This document shows, piece after piece, positions 53,534 to 60,649 of a stretch of 64,000 bases of DNA. A program made the position numbers and the translations under genes. Source of the DNA: Streptomyces sp. A0958 (GTDB lineage Bacteria; Actinomycetota; Actinomycetes; Streptomycetales; Streptomycetaceae); assembly GCF_004795035.1 (NCBI RefSeq), contig NZ_SSBK01000008.1, positions 169,826 to 233,825 on the forward strand, given 5' to 3'. The number at the start of each line of letters is the position of its first letter. Position 1 is the first letter of the stretch. The notes beneath the pieces are model-generated. The model was not told the DNA's origin. It saw nothing but the letters and a program-made list of their open reading frames with translations, and did not search any database.

Positions 53534-55015
53534 GTGGTGACCAGCGAAGACAGCATGTACGAAGCTGTGCGCAGCCGCGATGCCCGTTTCGACGGCGAGT
53601 TCTTCTTCGCCGTCTCGACGACCGGTATCTACTGCCGTCCCAGCTGCCCCGCCACCACACCGAAGCGGCAGAACGTGAGCTTCTTCCCCACGGCGGCGGC
53701 CGCCCAGCACTCGGGTTTCCGCGCCTGCCGGCGCTGTCGCCCGGACGCGGTGCCCGGTTCCGTCGCCTGGAACACGCGGGCGGACGTGGTGGGCCGTGCC
53801 GTGCGGCTGATCGGCGACGGCATCGTGGACCGGGAGGGCGTCGCAGGCCTGGCTGCGCGCCTGGGCTACAGCGCCCGACAGGTGCAGCGGCAGCTGAACG
53901 CCGAACTGGGCGCCGGCCCGATCGCACTCGCCCGCGCCCAGCGTGCGCACACCGCGCGGGTCCTGCTGCAGACCACGTCCCTTCAGGCCACGGAGATCGC
54001 CTTCGCGGCAGGATTCGCGAGCGTGCGGCAGTTCAACGACACCATCCGTGAGATCTACGCTCTCACCCCCAGCGAGCTGCGTGCGGCCCGGCCGGGCCGC
54101 ACCTCCCGATACGGCAGCACCGGCAGCGCGGCGGGCATACCGCTGCGGCTGGCCTACCGTGGCCCCTACGACGCGGCCGAGGTCTTCGACCACCTCGCCG
54201 CCCGCGCCCTGGACGGCATCGAGGAGATGACCGGCAGCCGGGGCAGGCGCACCTACCGGCGCACCCTGGGCCTGCCTCACGGCCCCGGGATCGCCGAGGT
54301 CAGCGAGAAGCTCGGCGGCGGCTGGCTGGAGTGCCACCTGAACTTGGGCGACCTGCGGGACCTGACCACCGCCACACAGCGCATCCGCCGTCTGTTCGAC
54401 CTGGACGCCGATCCGTACGCGGTCACCGAGCGGCTCGGCGCCGACCCGGCGCTCGCCCCACTCGTCCGGGTCAGGCGCGGGCTGCGTGCCCCCGGGGCGG
54501 CCGACCCGCACGAGCTGGCGATCCGCGCCGTACTGGGCCAGCAGGTCTCCGTCTCCGCCGGACGGAAACTCGGCAAGGCGCTGGTGACCGCCTACGGCCG
54601 GCTGCTTCCCACTCCTAACAGCGGCCTCACCCATGTGTTCCCCGGCGCAGACGACCTCGCGGAAGCGCCCCTGACCGAGCTCGGCATGCCCGACTCCCGC
54701 CGCAGGACCGTACGCACCATCGCCGCCGCACTCGCGCACGGCACCGTGTGCCTGGACGCGGGCGCGGACCGCGACGAGACGGAGAAGAAGCTGCTGGGCC
54801 TGCGCGGCATCGGCCCCTGGACGGCCGGCTACATCCGCATGCGGGCGCTGGGTGACCCCGACGTCCTACTGACCGGCGACGTCGCCGTCCAGGCCGGCAT
54901 GCGACTGGCGGGCGCCGATCCGGTCGACGCCGAGAGGTGGCGCCCCTGGCGCACCTACGCCATGCACCACTTCTGGAACACGGCAGCAGACCGACGCCGC
55001 ACCCCCGCAGCGTGA
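53534..55015 (+). CDS. AdaA-AlkA fusion: alkylation-responsive activator and DNA glycosylase
   Basis: The 493-residue protein has three parts. Residues about 10-72 are the Ada zinc domain with Cys34 (acceptor), Cys38, Cys65 and Cys68, all intact. Residues about 85-170 are an AraC-type helix-turn-helix. Residues about 195-485 are an AlkA-type 3-methyladenine DNA glycosylase with HhH-GPD motif LGLRGIGPWTAGYIRM and catalytic Asp in LLTGDVAVQ. It should sense methylphosphotriesters, activate transcription and excise alkylated bases. GTG codons at 53534 and 53537 have no ribosome-binding site, so a leaderless mRNA is possible. It is the likely activator of the shared motif. Confidence 0.93.
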   Translation: MVTSEDSMYEAVRSRDARFDGEFFFAVSTTGIYCRPSCPATTPKRQNVSFFPTAAAAQHSGFRACRRCRPDAVPGSVAWNTRADVVGRAVRLIGDGIVDREGVAGLAARLGYSARQVQRQLNAELGAGPIALARAQRAHTARVLLQTTSLQATEIAFAAGFASVRQFNDTIREIYALTPSELRAARPGRTSRYGSTGSAAGIPLRLAYRGPYDAAEVFDHLAARALDGIEEMTGSRGRRTYRRTLGLPHGPGIAEVSEKLGGGWLECHLNLGDLRDLTTATQRIRRLFDLDADPYAVTERLGADPALAPLVRVRRGLRAPGAADPHELAIRAVLGQQVSVSAGRKLGKALVTAYGRLLPTPNSGLTHVFPGADDLAEAPLTELGMPDSRRRTVRTIAAALAHGTVCLDAGADRDETEKKLLGLRGIGPWTAGYIRMRALGDPDVLLTGDVAVQAGMRLAGADPVDAERWRPWRTYAMHHFWNTAADRRRTPAA

Positions 55016-55036
55016 CGTCCGAATCCCGCCAGCGCC
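55015..55036 (+). promoter_or_regulatory. shared repair-island motif, copy 3
   Basis: ACGTCCGAATCCCGCCAGCG, then CC, begins at the last base of the ada-alkA stop codon and lies 60 bases upstream of ogt at 55096. Confidence 0.65.
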
Positions 55037-55095
55037 GGGGGCCGCCGGCCACCACAGTTGACGGTGGACCGAAGACTGACGAGAAGGACGCGACG

Positions 55096-55599
55096 ATGAC
55101 CGCCTGCACAACGATCACCAGCCCGCTGGGCGACCTGCTTCTGGTGGGCGAGGAAAGCGTCGATGGGCTCACCCTGACCTCACTGTCCATGCCCGGACAG
55201 AAGAACGCCCCGCCCCCGCGCCCCGGATGGCGGCGTACCACGAAGCCGCTCGCGGACGTCATCCGCCAACTGGAGGCGTATTTCGCGGGCGAACTCACCA
55301 GCTTCGACATCCCGTTCACCTCCGGTGGAACGGACTTCCAGCAGCGCGTCTGGAGGGCATTGGAGGAGATCCCGTACGGCACCACGACCACGTACGGCGC
55401 TCTGTGCGCCCAACTTGAACTGCCGCGCGAGCGGAGCCAGGCAGTGGGTGCGGCAATCGGCGCGAACCCGCTGCTGCTGGTACGCCCCTGCCACCGGGTC
55501 ATCGGCGCGGACGGCACGATGCGCGGCTATGCGGGCGGCGTCGAGCGCAAGATGCACCTGCTCACTCACGAAGGCGCCCTGCAGCCGACCCTCATCTGA
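55096..55599 (+). CDS. ogt: methylated-DNA--protein-cysteine methyltransferase
   Basis: This is a 167-residue O6-alkylguanine-DNA alkyltransferase. The active site RPCHRV places the acceptor at Cys132. The N-terminal strand ITSPLGDLLLVGEE and FQQRVWRALEEIPYGTTTTY are typical. It follows ada-alkA and carries the shared upstream motif. It differs from the Ogt at 29684. Confidence 0.94.
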   Translation: MTACTTITSPLGDLLLVGEESVDGLTLTSLSMPGQKNAPPPRPGWRRTTKPLADVIRQLEAYFAGELTSFDIPFTSGGTDFQQRVWRALEEIPYGTTTTYGALCAQLELPRERSQAVGAAIGANPLLLVRPCHRVIGADGTMRGYAGGVERKMHLLTHEGALQPTLI

Positions 55600-55647
55600 A
55601 CACCGCGGCGGTGTCCCCCCGGGCCGCGGCGGTCCGGGGGAACACCG

Positions 55648-55785
55648 ATCGGCGCGAGCCAGCCGCTGGTCGTACGCCCAAGCCACCGCGTCACCGGCGC
55701 CGACGGCCGGCTGACCGGCTACGCCGGCGGCCTGGAGCGCAAGCAGCGGCTCCTGGACCCGAAAAACGTCCACCGCGCCGCCTGA
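55648..55785 (+). pseudogene. ogt C-terminal remnant with Cys-to-Ser active site
   Basis: Forty-five codons read like the end of an Ogt: IGASQPLVVRPSHRVTGADG, then TGYAGGLERKQRLL. The acceptor Cys is Ser (PSHR). It directly follows the intact ogt and is clearly paralogous to its C-terminus, so it is probably the remains of a tandem duplicate. No N-terminal domain or start exists. Confidence 0.75.
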
Positions 55786-55878
55786 CCCGCCCCACCCCAG
55801 CCCCCACACGCCCGCTCACGGACGGCGGACGCCACCCGGGCGGCACCACCCTCCCCACCAACGCAAGGAACCCCCGAC

Positions 55879-56598
55879 ATGACCGAGACCACCCGGCTCG
55901 AGAGCTCGGTCGCACAGACCGACTGGGCTGCCCTGGAGGCCGAACTCGACACACACGGCAACGCCCCGACCGGGCCGCTGATCACACCCGCCCAGTGCCG
56001 CGAGCTCACCGCTCTCTACGACCAGCCCGACCGCTTCCGTACGACCGTGGACATGGCCCGCCACCGGTTCGGTTCCGGCCAGTACCGCTACTTCACCCAC
56101 GACCTGCCTGACCTCGTGCGGGACCTGCGCGAGGCGATCTATCCCCGTCTGCTGCCCATCGCACGGGCCTGGGCCGTCAAACTGGGCAAGCCCGCACCCT
56201 GGCCCGACACCCTGACCGAGTGGCTGACGATGTGCCACGAGGCCGGACAGAACAAGTCCGCTCAGATTCTTCTGCGCTACGGGCCCGGCGACTGGAACGC
56301 CCTGCACCGCGACGTGTTCGGTGACATGGTCTTCCCCCTGCAGGTCGTCATCGGCCTCAACACCCCCGGCACCGACTTCACCGGCGGGGAGTTCCTGATG
56401 ACCGAACAGCGGCCCCGGGCACAGACCCGCGGCTCGGCCACCACCCTGCTCCAGGGCCACGGCCTGGTCTTCACCACCCGCGACCGGCCCGTGGCCACCA
56501 AACGCGGCTGGTCGAACGGGCCGATGCGCCACGGCGTGAGCACCGTCCGCTCCGGCACACGGCACACCCTCGGCCTCGTTTTTCACGACGCCGCATGA
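55879..56598 (+). CDS. 2OG-Fe(II) oxygenase, paralogue of the 52659 gene
   Basis: The protein has 239 residues. Metal motif His143-x-Asp145 (NALHRDVFGD), distal His likely in PMRHG (218). Shared blocks with the other paralogue include RYGPGD, GDMVFPLQV, FTGGE and EQRPR. ATG at 55879 has AAGGAA upstream. Its stop overlaps the next gene (ATGA), so it starts the five-gene run ending in tag. The family is linked to alkylation repair in actinobacteria by context only; substrate unknown. Confidence 0.87.
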   Translation: MTETTRLESSVAQTDWAALEAELDTHGNAPTGPLITPAQCRELTALYDQPDRFRTTVDMARHRFGSGQYRYFTHDLPDLVRDLREAIYPRLLPIARAWAVKLGKPAPWPDTLTEWLTMCHEAGQNKSAQILLRYGPGDWNALHRDVFGDMVFPLQVVIGLNTPGTDFTGGEFLMTEQRPRAQTRGSATTLLQGHGLVFTTRDRPVATKRGWSNGPMRHGVSTVRSGTRHTLGLVFHDAA

Positions 56599-56897
56599 CT
56601 CCCGCCCCAGCCGATGACGCCGGGCCGGTACGCACGTACACCCTGTGCGGCACGGACGGACGGCCCTACCGGAGCCAGACACCCGGCACGCTCGGCGGGC
56701 ACCGCCGCAGTCGGCTGTACGGGCGGCTGGACTGCCCGTCCGCGCTGCGGGCCATCGCCCGCGGCCACTACACCACCCACCGGGTGTTCTTCGCCGACGA
56801 AGCCACCGCCGTCGCCGCCGGACACCGGCCCTGCGCCGTGTGCCTGCCCGTCGCCTACGCCCGCTGGAAAGCCGAACAAGAAGGCACAACCCGATGA
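56595..56897 (+). CDS. stand-alone Ada-type metal-binding domain protein
   Basis: This 100-residue protein resembles only the zinc domain of Ada: RLDCPSALRAIARGHYTTH, VFFADEATAVAAGHRPC, AVCLP. Candidate ligands are Cys47, Cys80 and Cys83, with Cys18 as a possible fourth. No helix-turn-helix or MGMT domain is attached. It might repair or sense methylphosphotriesters, or serve as a partner subunit. It is coupled on both sides by ATGA overlaps. Confidence 0.85.
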   Translation: MTPAPADDAGPVRTYTLCGTDGRPYRSQTPGTLGGHRRSRLYGRLDCPSALRAIARGHYTTHRVFFADEATAVAAGHRPCAVCLPVAYARWKAEQEGTTR

Positions 56898-57463
56898 ACC
56901 CCCTCACCGGACGGGACGGAGACTCCCGCTCTCCCCTCATCAACCCCGCCGATCTCGCCGCCCACGCCGGCGACCTACCCCCGCCCCAGCCCCACACCGA
57001 CGCTGAACTCGCCTCGCTCCTGGGCCTGCTGACGGGGCCGAGGCAGCGGACCGAGACGGCCGTGATCGGGCACAGCCGCGACGACGCCTCCCGCGCAGCC
57101 GCCCAGGCGTTCGAGGACGCGTGGACAGCCCACGGCGGACGTGTGCTCACGGTCGTCAACTGGCCGGAGACGGCCGCGTCCTGGCTGCGTCCGGCCCGGC
57201 GGCTGACGGCCCAGACCCCTGACGCCTGGGTGTTCGCCGCCTCCGTGCTGGGCTTCGCCCAACTCGCGCGCCGCCTGCGCACGTCCACCGACTTCGAGCC
57301 GGCCCGCGCCGTGGCGTTCGCCTCGCTGAGCACTTCCCTCCTGCCCGCGCTCGCCGGCCCCGGTGCCCTGAGCGGGCTGCGCGGCGCGAGCGCCGACGGC
57401 GGCACCTGGGACGTCGACGGGGCCCAGGTCACCACCTACCCGGCGGCGGAGGCGAGCGCATGA
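56894..57463 (+). CDS. protein of unknown function in repair operon, 189 aa
   Basis: I do not recognise this protein. It has alternating strands and helices (TAVIGHSRDDASRAAAQAF, VLTVVNWPETAASWLRPA, AWVFAASVLGFAQLARRL) that suggest a Rossmann-like or periplasmic-binding-like alpha/beta fold. No catalytic motif is visible and there is no signal peptide. It is tightly coupled upstream to the Ada-domain gene and downstream to alkB (ATGA at both junctions), which strongly implies a role in the same repair process. Confidence 0.82.
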   Translation: MNPLTGRDGDSRSPLINPADLAAHAGDLPPPQPHTDAELASLLGLLTGPRQRTETAVIGHSRDDASRAAAQAFEDAWTAHGGRVLTVVNWPETAASWLRPARRLTAQTPDAWVFAASVLGFAQLARRLRTSTDFEPARAVAFASLSTSLLPALAGPGALSGLRGASADGGTWDVDGAQVTTYPAAEASA

Positions 57464-58134
57464 GCGCGCTGGTTGCCCGCCCCACCATGGAGATCGCACC
57501 CGGCGCGATACACGTGCCGGGCTGGCTCACCCTCCACGAGCAGCGCGAACTGGTCGCCGCCTGCCGCACCTGGGCCACCAGCCCGGTCCCCATCCGCCAC
57601 ACCCGGCTGCCGCGCGGCGGCGTCATGTCCGTGCAGACCGTCTGCATCGGCTGGCACTGGCAGCCCTACCGCTACACCCGCACCGCCGACGACGTGAACG
57701 GCGAACAGGTCGCCCCGTTCCCTGACTGGATGGTCCGCCTCGGCCGCCGCGCCGTGTGCGAGGCGTACCACGACCAACAGACGGCGGACCGCTACACCCC
57801 GGACACCGCGCTGATCAACTTCTACGACGGGCAGGCCCGGCTCGGCATGCACCAGGACAACGACGAACACTCCCCGGCACCCGTGGTGTCCCTGTCCATC
57901 GGCGACAGTTGCGTCTTCCGCGTCGGAAACACGCAGACCCGCACCCGGCCCTACACGGACATCGAACTCGCATCCGGCGACCTGTTCGTCTTCGGCGGCC
58001 CCTCCCGCTACGTCTACCACGGTGTTCCCAAGGTCCACCAAGACACCGCCGACCCCGCCTGCGGCCTGGGCTCCGGCCGATTGAACATCACGATGCGCGT
58101 CACAGGCCTCACCGAACCCGAGGACACGTGGTGA
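57460..58134 (+). CDS. alkB: AlkB-like DNA dealkylase
   Basis: This is a 224-residue AlkB-family Fe(II)/2-oxoglutarate dioxygenase that reverses 1-methyladenine and 3-methylcytosine. Metal ligands are His131, Asp133 (MHQDNDE) and His187 (YVYHGV). The 2-oxoglutarate and substrate arginines are in SGRLNITMRV (207 and 213). The NFYDGQARLGMHQD block is typical. It overlaps the unknown gene upstream and tag downstream. Confidence 0.93.
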   Translation: MSALVARPTMEIAPGAIHVPGWLTLHEQRELVAACRTWATSPVPIRHTRLPRGGVMSVQTVCIGWHWQPYRYTRTADDVNGEQVAPFPDWMVRLGRRAVCEAYHDQQTADRYTPDTALINFYDGQARLGMHQDNDEHSPAPVVSLSIGDSCVFRVGNTQTRTRPYTDIELASGDLFVFGGPSRYVYHGVPKVHQDTADPACGLGSGRLNITMRVTGLTEPEDTW

Positions 58135-58730
58135 CTGCCGTGATCGGCGCAGACGGACTGGCCCGCTGCCCGTGGGCCGGTGCCGACGACCTGCTGCGCG
58201 ACTACCACGACACCGAATGGGGACCGCCCGTCACCGGCGAGGCGGCCCTGTTCGAACGCGTCAGCCTCGAAGCCTTCCAGGCCGGCCTGAGCTGGCGCAC
58301 GGTCCTGGCCAAACGCCCCGCCTTCCGCGACGCCTTCGACGACTTCAACCCCGACACCGTCGCCCGCCTCACCGACAGCCGTATCAAACAACTCACCAAC
58401 CACCCGGGCATCATCCGTAACCGGAAGAAGATCGAAGCCGCCCGCACCAACGCCCGCGCCGTCGTCCGCCTACGCCTCCACGACTGCGGCGGCCTCGAAC
58501 AACTCGTCCTCGCCCACCGTCCGGCCACCACCCCCGAGCCCCACCAACACACCGACATCCCCACCAGCAGCCCTGAGTCCGCTGCCCTCGCCAGGGCCCT
58601 GCGCGCCCACGGCCTCACCTTCGTCGGCCCCACCGGAATGCACGCCCTTATGGAGGCCACCGGCCTCATCAACACCCACCTGCTCACCTGCCACCGCCGC
58701 GGACCGTCCGCGGCCCCGCCAATCCGATGA
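58131..58730 (+). CDS. tag: DNA-3-methyladenine glycosylase I
   Basis: This is a 199-residue Tag protein that excises 3-methyladenine. Blocks LARCPWAGADDLLRDYHDTE, EAFQAGLSWRTVLAKRPAF and FVGPTGMHALMEATGLINTH are diagnostic. The structural zinc ligands are visible as Cys in RCPWA, His in YHDTEW, and His and Cys in THLLTCHR. The GTG start overlaps the alkB stop. It is the last gene of the repair operon. Confidence 0.94.
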   Translation: MTAVIGADGLARCPWAGADDLLRDYHDTEWGPPVTGEAALFERVSLEAFQAGLSWRTVLAKRPAFRDAFDDFNPDTVARLTDSRIKQLTNHPGIIRNRKKIEAARTNARAVVRLRLHDCGGLEQLVLAHRPATTPEPHQHTDIPTSSPESAALARALRAHGLTFVGPTGMHALMEATGLINTHLLTCHRRGPSAAPPIR

Positions 58731-58741
58731 CCAGCACATCG

Positions 58742-58780
58742 GTCCCGGGGGGCGTGCGCGCACCGCCCCCCCCCCGGGAC
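58742..58780 (+). terminator. hairpin after tag
   Basis: GTCCCGGGGGG and CCCCCCGGGAC pair around a short loop 11 bases after the tag stop. A run of ten Cs (58766-58775) makes this a likely sequencing-error spot. Confidence 0.55.
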
Positions 58781-58784
58781 TTGA

Positions 58785-59010
58785 ATGCCGAGCAGCATGT
58801 GCAGGAAACTCTTGCCGCGGCGCTGCGCCCCGGCCAGATTCGCCTTCTCCTCGCCGCGGTTCTGGGTGAAGACGCGCAGCGGATCGAGGGACGCAGCCGC
58901 GCTGCTGTCGGCGGTGATCAGCTCGGTACGGCCGGGGAAGGACCGTGCGAAGCGCGGCCACTGCTGTTTGTGGGTACGGTCCACGATCGCCGCGCGGCCG
59001 CGGGCTCCCT
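58785..59010 (-). pseudogene. remnant of a conjugation-type ATP-binding protein
   Basis: The minus strand reads AIVDRTHKQQWPRFARSFPG, then SLDPLRVF, resembling the C-terminal ATPase half of Streptomyces VirB4/TraG-like ATP-binding proteins. It lacks Walker motifs and any start. The surrounding gap from 58731 to 59219 has no other recognisable gene. Confidence 0.4.
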
Positions 59011-59219
59011 CGTGCGTTTCCCGTGCATTTCGCGACTCCGGCGGACGCGCCGCCACTCACGCGCAGCAATCCGCAGATGGGCCGGGCAGCGTCCGCCCCG
59101 GCGTGGTCAGTTCGCAGTTGATTCGCGGGGGACCGGGATTCCGCCGCTGACGATACGGGTGGCGGGTCTGTCGTGTTCCACCGACCGCAGGTCTCGGACC
59201 GGTGCGAGGGGCGCGACTT

Positions 59220-60218
59220 CTAGTCGACCAGGCCGCGCTGGCCCACCAGATAGCCGGCGTGGAACCGGTTCCGCGCTCCGAGCCTGTTCATGATCTCGGA
59301 GATGTGCCGCTGACAGGTCCGGGGGGAGATGGCGAGCCGCTTGGCGATCGTGGGCACCTCTGCTCCCTCCGCGAGCAGCTTCATGATGACGTGTTTCGTG
59401 CGGTCGGAGGCTTCAAGGACCTGCTGCCTTCGGTACCGGACGGGGAAGGCGCTGCCTTCCGCCCATGCCCGTGAGTAGGCGTTGACGATGAAGTGCACCA
59501 CATGGGGGTCCTGAACGACCAGGGCGCCTTCGGCGTCATCCCTCAGCGGCAGGACGGCCGCGCTGCGGTCGATCACGACGATCTCCGTGAAGCCGTCCTC
59601 GACCAGCCGCACTTCGGCACCCAGCCGGATCAGCCGCTGCGTGTCACGCGCCGACGACTGGTTGAACTGGACGGAACTCCGGTACAGCGCCCGCAGTCGG
59701 ACTCCTCGCCGCAGCGCGTTCTCCGTGAGGGTGAATAACTCCTCCGATTCGCCCGTCGGAAGGGAGGTGAGTATCTCTCCGCGTGCGCCCGCCGTGAGGT
59801 CGCGGAGGGTTTCGCCTACCTCCGCTCGGTTCAGCAGCCGTTTACCGGATGCGGTGATTCCGCCGCTGCTCGGCATCTCCCTGTACACACGGCTGTACGG
59901 CGAGAGCGAGGCGGTGACGCGGTATACGCGTTCCTGCTTCTCGGCCAGGTACCGGAGATCGTCACCGCAGGTACGGATCATGGCTGTGGCCGGCGGTAGG
60001 GCCAGGAGCCGTTCATCTGCTGATGGGTCGCGTTCGACCAGACCGAGGCGGTGCAGCTGTTCCATGGCCGCCGTGAACACGGGGAGCGGAAGCCTTGCCT
60101 TTGTGCGTAATTCAGAGCGGGTCGAGCCCTGGTCCGCGAGGAGGGCTGTGTAGACCGCGCAACTGTCCTCGTCTTCCAGGGCGTTATGCGTTTGGTTCAC
60201 CGGATGCCTTTTAGGCAT
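59220..60218 (-). CDS. LuxR-type regulator with TrmB-like N-terminal part
   Basis: The protein has 332 residues. The N-terminus has a winged-helix-like segment (ALLADQGSTRSELRTKARLP), the middle a PLD/TrmB-like alpha/beta region (GEILTSLPTGESEELFTLTE and EIVVIDRSAAVLPL). The C-terminal LuxR helix-turn-helix is VPTIAKRLAISPRTCQRHIS. ATG at 60218 follows AGGAGGGG. It is divergent from the 19-residue peptide gene across 207 bases and is the likely regulator of that locus. Effector unknown. Confidence 0.9.
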   Translation of the reverse strand: MPKRHPVNQTHNALEDEDSCAVYTALLADQGSTRSELRTKARLPLPVFTAAMEQLHRLGLVERDPSADERLLALPPATAMIRTCGDDLRYLAEKQERVYRVTASLSPYSRVYREMPSSGGITASGKRLLNRAEVGETLRDLTAGARGEILTSLPTGESEELFTLTENALRRGVRLRALYRSSVQFNQSSARDTQRLIRLGAEVRLVEDGFTEIVVIDRSAAVLPLRDDAEGALVVQDPHVVHFIVNAYSRAWAEGSAFPVRYRRQQVLEASDRTKHVIMKLLAEGAEVPTIAKRLAISPRTCQRHISEIMNRLGARNRFHAGYLVGQRGLVD

Positions 60219-60425
60219 GCTTTGACCCCTCCTCTTTGTGTCATGGCGGAAACCTGACTCCCGCGAAATGATCACAGAAGCTACAACATGTGCAAGTGTT
60301 GTGCCGGTCCAAGAACCTCCCGTACGGCGAAATCCGGTCGGGTTGTTTCTGGATACCTCAAGAGGTTTCCGTTCCGTTTTGGTGCGGAAATGTCAGTTTC
60401 ATGAGATGAGAAAGGAGTGGTCAGT

Positions 60426-60485
60426 ATGTCCATCGAGCTGAAGACCCTGAAGTCGAGCACGGCCGGCGTCGTCGGCGAGGGCTGA
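60426..60485 (+). CDS. putative 19-aa RiPP precursor peptide
   Basis: ATG at 60426 has AAAGGAG eight bases upstream, one of the best ribosome-binding sites in the window. It encodes MSIELKTLKSSTAGVVGEG and a stop. A short Lys/Glu-containing N-terminus precedes Ser, Thr and a C-terminal GVVGEG. The next gene encodes an E1/ThiF-like enzyme of the class that modifies small peptides (MccB, PaaA). A hairpin separates the two, as often seen after precursor genes. There is no homology evidence for so short a peptide. Confidence 0.65.
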   Translation: MSIELKTLKSSTAGVVGEG

Positions 60486-60579
60486 ACGCCCCGCCAGGAC
60501 CGACACCCGTAGTCGGCGAGCGGACCAAGCGCCCGCCGACTGCGGATCGGGATTCCGAGGGCTTGGCCTCCGGTCCCCT

Positions 60580-60613
60580 ACAGGGCAGTACCCGCTTGCG
60601 GGTGCTGCCCTGT
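60580..60613 (+). terminator. hairpin/attenuator between peptide gene and thiF-like gene
   Basis: ACAGGGCAG-T-ACCCGC, loop TT, then GCGGGT-G-CTGCCCTGT: a 16-position stem with one mismatch. It could terminate most transcripts after the peptide gene and allow read-through to the enzyme and exporter genes. A smaller 8-bp hairpin (60511-60541) lies just before it. Confidence 0.7.
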
Positions 60614-60649
60614 GTCAATCATGCCTTCAAGCAACCCCTAGGAGTGCTC

